This document shows, piece by piece, positions 20,417 through 29,372 of a stretch of 64,000 bases of DNA (position 1 is its first letter; each line of letters starts with the position of its first letter). The DNA comes from Mangrovibacter plantisponsor. Its GTDB lineage: Bacteria; Pseudomonadota; Gammaproteobacteria; Enterobacterales; Enterobacteriaceae. The stretch lies in contig NZ_QGTS01000007.1 in assembly GCF_003182475.1 (NCBI RefSeq), positions 62,001 through 126,000 on the forward strand, written 5' to 3'. A program made the translations under genes and the position numbers. The notes beneath the pieces are model-generated. The model was not told the origin of the DNA. It saw only the letters and a program-made list of their open reading frames with translations, and did no database searches.

Positions 20417-21793
20417 ATGCTCACTCTTTTTGAACTTGCCGTTGGCATTCTGGTCATTGTCGGCGTTGCCCGTTACATCATCAAAGGCTACTCCGCTACC
20501 GGCGTGTTGTTTGTCGGCGGCCTGATGTTACTTATCATCAGTGCCATCATGGGTCACCGTATTCTGCCTGCCAGTGAAACAGGCACTGGTTTTCTCAGCG
20601 TCGATATCGTGGAATACATCAAAATTTTGTTGATGAGCCGCGGTGGCGATCTGGGCATGATGATCATGGTGCTGTGCGGTTTTGCAGCATATATGACGCA
20701 TATTGGTGCCAATGACATGGTGGTAAAGCTGGCATCCAAACCACTGCAATTCATCAACTCGCCTTATTTACTGATGGTTGCAGCTTATTTTGTCGCCTGC
20801 CTGATGTCACTGGCGGTCTCCTCCGCAACCGGGCTTGGCGTGTTGTTAATGGCAACGCTATTCCCGGTGATGGTCAATGTCGGTATCAGCCGTGGTGCCG
20901 CTGCCGCGATTTGTGCCTCTCCTGCCGCCATCATTTTGTCACCCACGTCTGGCGATGTAGTGCTTGCTGCCAAAGCGTCAGAAATGGAGCTGGTCAATTT
21001 TGCGTTTAAAACCACGCTGCCTGTTTCTATTGCGGCAATTATCTGCATGGCCATTGCGCATTTTTTCTGGCAGCGCTTTCTTGATAAAAAAGAAAACATT
21101 GCCAGCGAGCAACTGGATGTCAAAGAAATTGACACCAAAGCCCCGTCTTTCTACGCGATTCTGCCCTTCACCCCCATCATTGGGGTATTAATTTTTGACG
21201 GTAAATGGGGCCCCAGCCTGCACATCATCACCATCCTGGTCATTTGCATGCTGTTGTCCGCCATCATCGAATTTTTGCGCAGCTTCAATACCAAAACGGT
21301 TTTTGCCGGGCTGGATGTGGCCTGGCGAGGCATGGCCGACGCCTTTGCCAATGTGGTTATGCTGTTAGTAGCCGCCGGGTTATTTGCGCAAGGGCTCAGT
21401 ACTATTGGGTTTATCCAGAGTCTGATATCCATAGCGACATCCTTTGGTTCCGGCAGCATTATTCTGATGCTGGTGCTGGTGGTTCTGACTATGTTAGCGG
21501 CGATGACGACAGGCTCCGGTAATGCCCCATTCTACGCATTTGTTGAGCTGATTCCTCGCCTGGCACACCAGTCAGGCATTAATCCGGCATATTTAACCAT
21601 TCCGATGCTTCAGGCATCTAACCTGGGGAGAACCATTTCTCCCGTATCAGGCGTGGTGGTTGCCGTTGCCGGTATGGCGAAAATATCCCCTTTTGAAGTT
21701 GTAAAACGCACATCTGTACCTGTGCTGGTTGGCCTGATAGTGGTCATTGTCGCAACCGAAATTCTGGTTCCTGCAACCGTGGTAGCGCCTTAA
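20417..21793 (+). CDS. dcuC: Anaerobic C4-dicarboxylate transporter DcuC
   Basis: Inner-membrane carrier for C4-dicarboxylates (mainly succinate efflux during fermentation). The 458 residues compare with 461 in E. coli DcuC, and there are about 12 hydrophobic segments. Long identical blocks include GDLGMMIMVLCGFAAYMTHI, AICASPAAIILSPTSGDVVL and ASNLGRTISPVSGVVVAVAG. ATG 20417 follows CAGGGGAAAC. A stem (CCCCC GAA GGGGG) and then a dispersed repeat with a terminator-like hairpin follow the gene. Confidence 0.97.
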   Translation: MLTLFELAVGILVIVGVARYIIKGYSATGVLFVGGLMLLIISAIMGHRILPASETGTGFLSVDIVEYIKILLMSRGGDLGMMIMVLCGFAAYMTHIGANDMVVKLASKPLQFINSPYLLMVAAYFVACLMSLAVSSATGLGVLLMATLFPVMVNVGISRGAAAAICASPAAIILSPTSGDVVLAAKASEMELVNFAFKTTLPVSIAAIICMAIAHFFWQRFLDKKENIASEQLDVKEIDTKAPSFYAILPFTPIIGVLIFDGKWGPSLHIITILVICMLLSAIIEFLRSFNTKTVFAGLDVAWRGMADAFANVVMLLVAAGLFAQGLSTIGFIQSLISIATSFGSGSIILMLVLVVLTMLAAMTTGSGNAPFYAFVELIPRLAHQSGINPAYLTIPMLQASNLGRTISPVSGVVVAVAGMAKISPFEVVKRTSVPVLVGLIVVIVATEILVPATVVAP

Positions 21794-21802
21794 TTCGCAC
21801 TG

Positions 21803-21817
21803 CCCCCGAAAGGGGGC
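21803..21817 (+). terminator. GC hairpin after dcuC, repeated beyond the inserted repeat
   Basis: CCCCCGAAAGGGGG, ten bases after the dcuC stop. The same sequence recurs at about 21960-21974, directly on the far side of the 142-base repeat. It has no T tract of its own. Confidence 0.45.
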
Positions 21818-21959
21818 TCAGATTGATGAAAAAGAAGGAAAAAGCGTGGTTTTCCTTCTTTTTAGTTAGCGGGCGAAAATCAATAAATTGATTTTCCTGT
21901 TTTTTTATTGGGTGACATCCTCTCGTTCTGTGCGAACATGATATTTGTCATCAGACTCA
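21818..21959 (+). repeat. Dispersed 142-143 bp repeat, copy 1
   Basis: Matches positions 40127-39985 (opposite orientation) over its whole length, with about ten mismatches and one single-base gap, roughly 92% identity. It begins TCAGATTGATGA and ends TCATCAGACTCA; the ends are imperfect inverted repeats (9 of 12). Inside are two hairpins: AAAAAGAAGGAAAAA facing TTTTCCTTCTTTTT around GCGTGG, and GAAAATCAAT facing ATTGATTTTC. It is flanked on both sides by the sequence GCCCCCGAAAGGGG. It has no coding frame and looks like a MITE-type or other small intergenic repeat that I cannot assign to the ERIC, REP or boxC families. Behind dcuC the first hairpin would serve as a terminator. Confidence 0.85.
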
Positions 21960-22020
21960 GCCCCCGAAAGGGGCTACACTGTAGCGCTAAACACAACTGC
22001 AACACATCAATGATTACCCC

Positions 22021-22827
22021 ATGATTATCCGTACAATAACCGGCAGTTTTCTTGCCACACTGTTATCTGTTTCCGTACCGGGCTATAGCGCTCCATTACA
22101 GGCACAGCGCTATAGTGATTTTGACCACTATGTGCTGGCACTCTCATGGCAGCCCGGATTTTGCGAAACAATGCACCAAAACCAGCGTGTATTACCCAGC
22201 GAGTGCCAGAACCAGCAAGAACAGGCAGACAAAACACAGTTTCTGACAATTCACGGATTATGGCCGGATCTGCCACGCAGTATTGCCCGGCAAGGGGTGG
22301 ACAGGCAGCGTTGGATGCGCTTTGGTTGTGCAACCCGCCCGGTACCCAATATGCCGGAAGCCAGGGCCAGCAGAAAATGTTCAGCACCCGATACAGGCAT
22401 TTCCCCTTCACTTGCCGAACAACTGGTCAAACAGATGCCAGGCGCTGGCGGCAGCTCCTGCCTTGAGCGCTATGAATATGCAAAACACGGTGTCTGTTTT
22501 GGTTTTGCACCTGACGACTATTTTGGCGCAATGCTGCGCCTTAACAGTGAAATCCGTCATAGCGCGCCGGGTGCTTTTCTTGCCAGCCATTATGGTGAAA
22601 CCGTTTCACGTGATGCGCTTAACCAGGCAATCAGCAAGGCTTACGGCGAGAAAAGCGTAAAAGCATTTCGTTTTATGTGCCACGGCAACCCGGCATGGCT
22701 GACAGAAATCCAAATCGCTATTCGGGCGGGCAGCATTAACGAACCTTTATCACCAGCCAGTTTTTCCCCCGGAGCGCACCCCGGGAACTGCCCGGCACAA
22801 TTCCGCCTGGATACGGCTGGCTTCTGA
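22021..22827 (+). CDS. rna: Ribonuclease I (periplasmic, T2 family)
   Basis: Periplasmic non-specific endoribonuclease. It has 268 residues including a signal peptide of about 23 (ITGSFLATLLSVSVPGYSA). The two T2-family active-site boxes are LTIHGLWPDLP and SCLERYEYAKHGVCFGF, each with a catalytic His. Several cysteines for disulfides are present, as in E. coli RNase I. It follows dcuC here, as near the E. coli dcuC-citrate region, but no cit genes are present. Confidence 0.96.
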   Translation: MIIRTITGSFLATLLSVSVPGYSAPLQAQRYSDFDHYVLALSWQPGFCETMHQNQRVLPSECQNQQEQADKTQFLTIHGLWPDLPRSIARQGVDRQRWMRFGCATRPVPNMPEARASRKCSAPDTGISPSLAEQLVKQMPGAGGSSCLERYEYAKHGVCFGFAPDDYFGAMLRLNSEIRHSAPGAFLASHYGETVSRDALNQAISKAYGEKSVKAFRFMCHGNPAWLTEIQIAIRAGSINEPLSPASFSPGAHPGNCPAQFRLDTAGF

Positions 22828-22838
22828 CACATGTTGAT

Positions 22839-22860
22839 GCCCGTTATTTCATCAACGGGC
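22839..22860 (+). terminator. Possible terminator of rna
   Basis: Stem GCCCGTT / AACGGGC with an eight-base loop just after the rna stop, followed by CTCTCC rather than a T tract. The remaining ~330 bases to the operator at 23201 are AT-rich and show no gene. Confidence 0.4.
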
Positions 22861-23200
22861 CTCTCCTGCCCTTGCTATGGTCATGTCACAGGAATAATTA
22901 CGCGCCTGCTTAAGCTGTTTTCTCACAACCCAATACCTCTGCAGGCAGTAACCTTCCCTGTTTTTGCCACAATTTAATTTCATTCACTCCCATGAAAAGC
23001 TTCATTTATTCTTCATTCCTCGGTCACCACTGGATATAACGCTATAATTAACATAAGAATTACATTTGCCAAGCAATGCGCTAACAAAGCTATTTTTTAA
23101 AAACAAGTGAGTAGATCAACAAAGCACGTATTTATGTCTAATGCTTGATACATATCTCAAAATATTAATAAACATGTCGGGAAGGCTTTAAGAGTGGCGA

Positions 23201-23230
23201 ATGTTACCAGTATCATGTTACCGGTATCAG
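23201..23230. promoter_or_regulatory. Two overlapping GntR/IdnR-type operators
   Basis: ATGTTACCAGTATCAT (23201-23216) and ATGTTACCGGTATCAG (23215-23230) follow each other, sharing two bases. The pattern ATGTTA-N4-TA(A/T)CAT is the operator of the E. coli gluconate repressor GntR and its relative IdnR. They lie about 60-90 bases before the permease start. Confidence 0.75.
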
Positions 23231-23287
23231 CACGGAACGAAGGGTCTTTCTTTTCGTACTACGCTCAAGTTTCATAGGGGTTATTCC

Positions 23288-24664
23288 ATGACAGAATTAA
23301 CACACGCATATGGTGCAGGCACCCTTCTGGGTATTGCTGCGGCTTCGGTTGTTGTCCTTTTAATACTCATTATGCGTTTTCGGGTACATGCATTTTTGGC
23401 CCTTACCCTGGTCAGTATTCTGGTGGCACTGGCAACCAAAGTGCCCTTCGACAAAGTTGTCCCCACATTGTTAAGTGGTTTTGGCAGTACGCTGGCGGGC
23501 GTTGCCTTGCTGGTGGGTCTGGGAGCCATGATTGGCCGCCTGCTGGAAGTATCTGGCGGTGCACAAGTCCTGGCCGACACCCTGATTAACAAGTTTGGCG
23601 AAAAGCGCGCACCACTGGCGGTTGGCGTCGCCTCACTGATGTTCGGTTTCCCTATCTTTTTCGATGCAGGCCTGGTCGTGATGCTGCCGATTATTTTCAG
23701 CGTGGCAAAACAGTTTGGCGGTTCAACACTGAAATATGCATTCCCGGCTGCCGGGGCTTTCGCTGTAATGCATGCGCTGGTTCCGCCTCACCCGGGCCCG
23801 GTTGCAGCCAGTGAATTACTCGGTGCCAATATTGGCCTGCTGGTTATCCTTGGCCTGGTTATTGCCATCCCGACCTGGTATATCGGTGCATATCTGTACG
23901 GGCAATATGCTGGCAAAAAATTCGACGTGAAATTGCCGTCATCATTTTTAGGTGATATTGAACGTGACGCATCGCATCAGCCGCCTTCATTTGGCATGGT
24001 GATGACGATTCTGATGTTGCCATTGATCCTTATTTTTTTAGACACGGGCCTGAATACCGCAACAGTTATTGGCTGGGTTTCAGCAGACAACACACTGGTA
24101 CAAATCTTACGCATGCTGGGTAAAACACCGGTTGCACTCCTGATTACCGTGTTTTTCGCCCTGCAAGTTTTCAGCGGCAGCCGTAGCCGCCAGCACCTGG
24201 AAAAAATCTGTGATGGCGCGCTGGGTCCAATTTGCGCCATTGTTCTGGTAACCGGTGCCGGTGGGATGTTCGGTGGAGTACTGCGCGCCAGTGGTATTGG
24301 TAATGCGCTGGCCGATGTTCTGGGCAATATCGGGCTGCCAATTATTGTCGCTGCGTTTGTTGTTTCGGCAATTCTGCGCATCGCTCAGGGCTCAGCAACC
24401 GTTGCGTTAACCACCACTGCGGCACTGGTTGCGCCGATGGTGCAGGCAACACCGGGGCTCAGCCAGTTCGACCTGTGCTTTATTGTGATTGCCATCGCAG
24501 GCGGCGCTACTGTGCTGTCACATGTGAACGACTCAGGCTTCTGGCTGGTTGGCCGTTTCCTTGAAATGGATGAAAAAACCACGCTGAAAACCTGGACTGT
24601 GATGGAAACCTTACTGGGAACGATTGCTTTCCTGCTGGCTGCACTGGGTAGTGTTATTCTGTAA
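23288..24664 (+). CDS. GntP-family gluconate:H+ symporter
   Basis: Inner-membrane permease of 458 residues with about 12-14 hydrophobic segments, clearly of the GntP family. Motifs include GFGSTLAGVALLVGLGAMIGRLLEVSGGAQVL, ALVPPHPGPVAASELLGA, RIAQGSATVALTTTAALVAP and LSHVNDSGFWLVGRF. It is not closest to E. coli GntT or IdnT in detail, so I give no symbol; gluconate is the most likely substrate because of the GntR-type operators. ATG 23288 has AGGGG seven bases upstream; the ATG at 23201 lies inside the operator. It is a single gene, without a kinase or dehydratase beside it. Confidence 0.9.
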   Translation: MTELTHAYGAGTLLGIAAASVVVLLILIMRFRVHAFLALTLVSILVALATKVPFDKVVPTLLSGFGSTLAGVALLVGLGAMIGRLLEVSGGAQVLADTLINKFGEKRAPLAVGVASLMFGFPIFFDAGLVVMLPIIFSVAKQFGGSTLKYAFPAAGAFAVMHALVPPHPGPVAASELLGANIGLLVILGLVIAIPTWYIGAYLYGQYAGKKFDVKLPSSFLGDIERDASHQPPSFGMVMTILMLPLILIFLDTGLNTATVIGWVSADNTLVQILRMLGKTPVALLITVFFALQVFSGSRSRQHLEKICDGALGPICAIVLVTGAGGMFGGVLRASGIGNALADVLGNIGLPIIVAAFVVSAILRIAQGSATVALTTTAALVAPMVQATPGLSQFDLCFIVIAIAGGATVLSHVNDSGFWLVGRFLEMDEKTTLKTWTVMETLLGTIAFLLAALGSVIL

Positions 24665-24726
24665 ACCGGTATGTAAATTATTCCGCTAACTGCCAGGCAT
24701 TAATTAGGTTATCGTGAAGAGAAAAC

Positions 24727-24757
24727 AAAAAGGCTGCCAATAATGGGCAGCCTTTTT
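24727..24757. terminator. Bidirectional terminator between permease and ahpF
   Basis: Stem AAAGGCTGCC / GGCAGCCTTT with A and T tracts on both sides, placed between two convergent genes. Confidence 0.85.
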
Positions 24758-24775
24758 TATTTAATAAACAATCAA

Positions 24776-26341
24776 TTATGCTGTTTTGGTACGAATCAGG
24801 TAATCAAACGAGCTCAGAGACGCTTTTGCCCCTTCGCCAGTCGCAATAATTATCTGCTTGTACGGCACGGTGGTGCAGTCGCCCGCAGCGAATACCCCTT
24901 TCACATTGGTTTCGCATTTCGCATCAATGATGATTTCACCCATGCGGTTGCGCTCAACAGCCCCTTCCAGCCAGGTGGTATTAGGCAGTAAACCAATCTG
25001 CACAAAAATCCCTGCCAGTGACAACTGGTGAACATCGCCACTATTACGGTCACGGTATTCAAGGCCGGTCACTTTGGTGCCATCGCCTTTCACTTCCGTA
25101 GTTTGCGCATTCAGAATGATATCCACGTTGCTCAGGCTGCGGACTTTATCCTGCAATACCTGGTCGGCTTTCATTTCCGGTGCGAACTCAAGCAAGGTGA
25201 CATGTTCAACCACACCCGCCAGATCAATCGCCGCTTCAACACCAGAGTTACCGCCACCAATTACGGCAACACGTTTACCTTTAAACAACGGGCCATCACA
25301 GTGCGGGCAATAGGTTACGCCGCGAGTACGGTACTGGTCTTCACCAGGAACGCCCATATTGCGCCATTTGGCACCGGTTGCCACAATAATGCTACGAGCT
25401 TTCAGTGTTGCACCTGATGCCGTCTGGATCTGATGCAGTCCGCCTTCAACATCTGCCGGAATCAGTTTTGCCGCACTCTGGCTGTCAATCACATCCACAT
25501 CATAATCATCAACGTGGGATTTAAGCGCGCCTGCCAGTTTTGCGCCTTCGGTTTTCGGCACAGAAATATAGTTTTCGATATCTACTGTATCGAGGATCTG
25601 GCCGCCAAAACGCTCACCCATCAACCCGGTGCGGATGCCTTTACGTGCAGAGTAAACAGCTGCTGCTGCACCTGCCGGGCCTGAGCCCACAATCAACACA
25701 TCATAAGCATCGCGCTTGCTCAGCTCTTCTGCCGTGCGTTTTTCTGCACCGGTGTCCACTTTGGCGACGATTTCTGCCAGGGTCATACGCCCCTGACCAA
25801 ACTCCTGACCATTCACAAATACTGCAGGAACACCCATGATATTGCGGTCAGTAATTTCATTCTGATAGGTACCGCCATCAATCGCCGTATGTTTAATACG
25901 CGGATTGAGAATAGCCATTAAATTCAGTGCCTGAACAACATCCGGGCAATTATGGCAAGAGAGCGAATAGTAAGTTTCAAACTCAAAATCACCGTCGATA
26001 TCGCGGATCTGCTCAAGCAGAGCCTGCGCTTCTTTTGACGGGTGCCCACCAGTCCACAGCAATGCCAGCACCAGTGAGGTAAATTCGTGTCCCAACGGTG
26101 AACCGGCAAAACGCGGCCCTTGTTCACTGCCTGGGTTAGTAATCAGGAACGACGGTTTACGTACATTCCTTGCGTTGTCTTCTTTAACAGAAACTTTGTC
26201 AGATAATTGTGCGATTTCTGCCAGAAGCTCCTTGATTTCAGCGGACTGTGCACTGTCGTCCAGTGTAGCAATCAACTCAACAGGTTTAGTCAGACGCTCA
26301 AGGTATCCCTTAAGCTGTGTTTTCATGGTTGCGTCGAGCAT
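24776..26341 (-). CDS. ahpF: Alkyl hydroperoxide reductase subunit F
   Basis: FAD-dependent NADH:peroxiredoxin reductase that regenerates AhpC. It has 521 residues, as in E. coli. The N-terminal tandem thioredoxin-fold domain has the redox pair in SCHNC (about residues 129-132). The reductase domain starts near 212 with [23 protein letters not shown], and its redox pair is in TYCPHCDGP (about 345-348); a second GGGNSG dinucleotide site follows. ATG 26341 follows AGGGAGATAAAC. It is downstream of ahpC, with two hairpins between them. Confidence 0.97.
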   Translation of the reverse strand: MLDATMKTQLKGYLERLTKPVELIATLDDSAQSAEIKELLAEIAQLSDKVSVKEDNARNVRKPSFLITNPGSEQGPRFAGSPLGHEFTSLVLALLWTGGHPSKEAQALLEQIRDIDGDFEFETYYSLSCHNCPDVVQALNLMAILNPRIKHTAIDGGTYQNEITDRNIMGVPAVFVNGQEFGQGRMTLAEIVAKVDTGAEKRTAEELSKRDAYDVLIVGSGPAGAAAAVYSARKGIRTGLMGERFGGQILDTVDIENYISVPKTEGAKLAGALKSHVDDYDVDVIDSQSAAKLIPADVEGGLHQIQTASGATLKARSIIVATGAKWRNMGVPGEDQYRTRGVTYCPHCDGPLFKGKRVAVIGGGNSGVEAAIDLAGVVEHVTLLEFAPEMKADQVLQDKVRSLSNVDIILNAQTTEVKGDGTKVTGLEYRDRNSGDVHQLSLAGIFVQIGLLPNTTWLEGAVERNRMGEIIIDAKCETNVKGVFAAGDCTTVPYKQIIIATGEGAKASLSSFDYLIRTKTA

Positions 26342-26361
26342 GTTTATCTCCCTGGCAAGAA

Positions 26362-26424
26362 ATTCGGGTGCCAGGCACCCGAATGCGTTTGATTCATCGC
26401 CCGTCAGTTCGGGCGATTTTTTTT
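26362..26424. other. Two intercistronic hairpins between ahpC and ahpF
   Basis: ATTCGGGTGCC / GGCACCCGAAT (26362-26384) is a near-perfect palindrome. ATCGCCCG / CGGGCGAT (26396-26417) is a second stem, with eight T only on the plus-strand side. In ahpC-to-ahpF transcription they would act as mRNA-stabilising or attenuating structures, which would fit higher AhpC than AhpF output. Confidence 0.55.
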
Positions 26425-26473
26425 GGCCAGTGCAAGTAACTGTTATGCCACTCGCACCAGTGTGGTTCGGTAA

Positions 26474-27037
26474 TTAGATTTTACCAACCAGGTCCAGAGA
26501 CGGAGCCAGAGTGGCATCGCCTTCTTTCCATTTAGCCGGGCAAACTTCACCTGGGTGAGTAGCAACGTACTGAGCCGCTTTCACTTTACGCAGCAGGTCA
26601 GAAGCGTCACGGCCGATGCCTTCAGCAGTAACTTCGATAGCCTGGATGATACCTTCCGGGTCAACGATGAAAGTACCGCGGTCAGCCAGACCTTCAGCTT
26701 CGCGCATGTTTTCGAAGTTACGGGTCAGGGTGCCGGTCGGGTCGCCGATCATCGCGTATTTGATTTTAGCGATGGTGTCAGACTCGTCGTGCCATGCTTT
26801 GTGAGTGAAGTGGGTATCAGTAGATACAGAGTAGATATCAACACCCAGTTTCTGGAATTCTTCGTAGTGGTCAGCTACGTCGCCCAGTTCAGTCGGACAT
26901 ACGAAGGTAAAGTCAGCCGGGTAGAAGAAGAACACGCTCCAGCGGCCTTCAACATTTTTTTCGGTAACTTCGATGAATTCACCGTTTTTAAATGCCTGGT
27001 TTTTAAAAGGTTTGATTTTGGTATTAATTAAGGACAT
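26474..27037 (-). CDS. ahpC: Alkyl hydroperoxide reductase subunit C (peroxiredoxin)
   Basis: Typical two-cysteine peroxiredoxin that reduces H2O2 and organic peroxides. It has 187 residues, with the peroxidatic Cys47 in FTFVCPTE and the resolving Cys in GEVCPAKW near residue 166. ATG 27037 has a strong GGAGG site. In E. coli it is induced by OxyR; a candidate operator lies about 80-110 bases upstream. Confidence 0.98.
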   Translation of the reverse strand: MSLINTKIKPFKNQAFKNGEFIEVTEKNVEGRWSVFFFYPADFTFVCPTELGDVADHYEEFQKLGVDIYSVSTDTHFTHKAWHDESDTIAKIKYAMIGDPTGTLTRNFENMREAEGLADRGTFIVDPEGIIQAIEVTAEGIGRDASDLLRKVKAAQYVATHPGEVCPAKWKEGDATLAPSLDLVGKI

Positions 27038-27117
27038 CTATACTTCCTCCGTGTTATCGACGGGATATAAAGTAACGAATATTCGTCACTTCAGCCAATG
27101 CGTTTACGTTATCAAAT

Positions 27118-27149
27118 CAATAAGCAATACCTACTATTCATGCTTATTG
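27118..27149. promoter_or_regulatory. Candidate OxyR operator of ahpC
   Basis: Arms CAATAAGC / GCTTATTG lie 16 bases apart. Read on the minus strand, the centre GTAGGTATTGCTTAT matches seven of the ten fixed positions of the OxyR half-site ATAG-N-T-N3-A-N-CTAT. Position upstream of ahpC fits OxyR control; identity is inferred. Confidence 0.45.
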
Positions 27150-27205
27150 TTGCAACTTGACGTATGAACCGCCATACCAGCAGCCACACTCCGGGTACCT
27201 TAAAA

Positions 27206-27230
27206 CAAAAAGGCCACCCGGAAGGCGGCC
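27206..27230 (-). terminator. Orphan minus-strand terminator upstream of ahpC
   Basis: On the minus strand GGCCGCC / GGTGGCC forms a seven-pair stem (one G-U), followed by TTTTTG-TTTT. The plus strand would have an A-C mismatch and no T tract. No annotated gene feeds it from upstream. Confidence 0.6.
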
Positions 27231-27490
27231 CGAGACTGAAATACCACTCAGTACTTCAGTGCCATAGCTGGCGTAAATGTTGCCACCCATTTTTCAGGCG
27301 TAACGACTTGCGATTACACCACCTGGTTCGCTGGCGGACAATGCCTCCGGCCTTACATCCTGCCTATGGCTGTGATTGGTTTTACATATCAAACAAGCCG
27401 AGGCTCCTTTTCTCCGGCATAACTCTGTCTCTGCATAACAGTGACGGCGTTGCCGGGCATGCACTACGTGCTCACCACTGAGCCTGTATA
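27231..27490 (-). ncRNA. Possible small RNA or leader RNA ending at the orphan terminator
   Basis: This stretch carries no credible protein (the longest frames are Arg/His/Cys-rich without domain character). Just before the terminator, the minus strand can form ACTGAAG / TTTCAGT and other local pairings. Only weak -10-like sequences (TACACT, TATACA near 27485-27495) are visible, so the 5' end is a guess. The remaining ~290 bases up to the araE operator show nothing I can name. Confidence 0.25.
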
Positions 27491-27782
27491 GTGTAGACGT
27501 AAATAACCATACATAAAACAAGGAAAATAAATCAAGAACGCGCTCACCATCCAGGTATTGTCTGTGGCAGTTACATGCAGAAAGTTTTCGTCAACACAGT
27601 ATGTAACCGCTGAACAATAAAACACCAAAAACAAGAATTATCCATATTTCACAAACACTAAAAACCCGCCACCACCATTCCAAAAAGGTGAGTAAAATCG
27701 CGACATACCTTACACACCGGCAATATTTCGTGATGTAACACCTGTTTTCATTATGGAACGCACGTCACAAAACCACATGTAG

Positions 27783-27799
27783 CAGCATAATAATCCATA
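27783..27799 (+). promoter_or_regulatory. AraC half-site upstream of araE
   Basis: CAGCATAATAATCCATA matches the E. coli araI1 half-site TAGC-N7-ATCCATA at 13 of 17 positions, about 85 bases before the araE start. A second, poorer match lies 22 bases upstream. This supports arabinose control of the downstream permease. Confidence 0.6.
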
Positions 27800-27883
27800 T
27801 CACCGGCGGTTTAAGCCAGACGCAAACAAACGGAAATACCGTACCGTAGCCTCATAAAAACAACCCTATGCTGGAGTTACACT

Positions 27884-29302
27884 ATGTCTTATGTCAGCGA
27901 AACAGGCGATATACTGTCCATCCAGGCACAAAAAGCACGCCGGATGAATCTGTTTGTCTCGATCTCAGCAGCCGTAGCCGGTTTGCTGTTTGGTCTGGAT
28001 ATCGGTGTTATATCGGGTGCTCTGCCTTTTATTACTCATCACTTCACATTATCCAGCCAGGCACAGGAATGGGTTGTCAGCAGCATGATGCTCGGTGCCG
28101 CGCTGGGGGCGCTCTTTAATGGCTGGTTATCTTTCCGTTTAGGCCGCAAATACAGCCTGATGGCGGGTGCGATTCTGTTTATTCTCGGTTCACTGGGCTC
28201 GGCCATGTCCACCAACCTGGAAATCCTCCTGATGTCCCGTGTGGTACTGGGGGTTGCAGTTGGCATTGCGTCCTACACCGCGCCACTGTACCTGTCTGAA
28301 ATGGCATCTGAGAACGTGCGTGGCAAAATGATCAGCATGTACCAGTTAATGGTCACACTGGGTATTTTGCTGGCGTTCTTATCAGATACCGCACTGAGTT
28401 ACAGCGGCAACTGGCGCGCCATGCTGGGTGTTCTGGCACTGCCCGCTCTCGCGTTACTGGTCATGGTAGTGTTTCTGCCCAACAGCCCGCGCTGGCTTGC
28501 GGCAAAAGGCCAGCATGGCCAGGCAGAAAAAGTGCTGCGTATGCTGCGCGATTCCTCAGAAAAAGCCCGTGAAGAACTGAACGAAATCCGCGAAAGCCTG
28601 AAAGTGAAACAAGGTGGCTGGGCTCTGTTTAAAAGCAACCATAATGTACGCCGTGCAGTGTTCCTTGGGATGTTGTTGCAGGCTATGCAGCAATTTACCG
28701 GGATGAACATCATCATGTATTACGCGCCCAAAATCTTCCAGATGGCGGGGTTCACCAGTACCGAACAACAAATGATTGCCACTGTTGTTGTCGGGTTGAC
28801 CTTTATGCTTGCCACATTTATTGCCGTGTTCACGGTAGATAAATCAGGCCGCAAACCGGCACTGAAAATCGGTTTTACGGTGATGGCGCTGGGGACACTG
28901 ATTCTGGGCTACTGCCTGATGCAGGTAGAAAGTGGCCACAGCTCTGGTGCGCTGTCCTGGCTGTCAGTGGGTATGACCATGATGTGCATCGCGGGTTATG
29001 CCATGAGTGCTGCGCCGGTAGTGTGGATCCTGTGTTCTGAAATTCAGCCGCTGAAATGCCGTGACTTTGGTGTGACCTGCTCCACCACCACCAACTGGGT
29101 TTCCAATATGATTATTGGGGCGACCTTCCTGACACTGCTCGACAGCATTGGGGCTGCAGGTACGTTCTGGCTGTATACCGCACTGAACGTTCTGTTCATC
29201 ATTGTCACCTTTGTGCTGATTCCGGAAACCAAAAACGTCACACTGGAACATATTGAACGTAATCTGATGACCGGGAAAAAACTGCGCGATATCGGCCAGT
29301 AA
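27884..29302 (+). CDS. araE: Arabinose:H+ symporter AraE
   Basis: MFS sugar/proton symporter with 12 membrane segments and 472 residues, the same as E. coli AraE. It is closer to AraE than to GalP in the segments I recall, for example [39 protein letters not shown] and [18 protein letters not shown]. Sugar-porter signatures [13 protein letters not shown] and PNSPRW are present. The E. coli gene is elsewhere on the chromosome (lysA-galR area), so it is in a different setting here. A strong terminator follows. Confidence 0.93.
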   Translation: MSYVSETGDILSIQAQKARRMNLFVSISAAVAGLLFGLDIGVISGALPFITHHFTLSSQAQEWVVSSMMLGAALGALFNGWLSFRLGRKYSLMAGAILFILGSLGSAMSTNLEILLMSRVVLGVAVGIASYTAPLYLSEMASENVRGKMISMYQLMVTLGILLAFLSDTALSYSGNWRAMLGVLALPALALLVMVVFLPNSPRWLAAKGQHGQAEKVLRMLRDSSEKAREELNEIRESLKVKQGGWALFKSNHNVRRAVFLGMLLQAMQQFTGMNIIMYYAPKIFQMAGFTSTEQQMIATVVVGLTFMLATFIAVFTVDKSGRKPALKIGFTVMALGTLILGYCLMQVESGHSSGALSWLSVGMTMMCIAGYAMSAAPVVWILCSEIQPLKCRDFGVTCSTTTNWVSNMIIGATFLTLLDSIGAAGTFWLYTALNVLFIIVTFVLIPETKNVTLEHIERNLMTGKKLRDIGQ

Positions 29303-29314
29303 TAACCCGCTCAT

Positions 29315-29351
29315 AAAAAAACCTGGCGCTGTTACCGGCGCCAGGTTTTTT
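29315..29351. terminator. Bidirectional terminator between araE and ybdL
   Basis: Nine-base stem ACCTGGCGC / GCGCCAGGT flanked by A7 and T6, placed between convergent genes. Confidence 0.9.
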
Positions 29352-29372
29352 ATATTACTACTACTGAGACAA

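Noticed and set aside
23201-23287. Longer start for the GntP-family permease at ATG 23201
   Set aside because: That ATG is the first base of a GntR-type operator and lacks a ribosome site; ATG 23288 has AGGGG and starts a family-like N-terminus.
27164-27521. Frames of 105 (+) and 75 (-) codons upstream of ahpC
   Set aside because: Rich in Arg, His and Cys without protein-like pattern; they overlap a terminator and promoter-like sequence, and neither has a convincing start.
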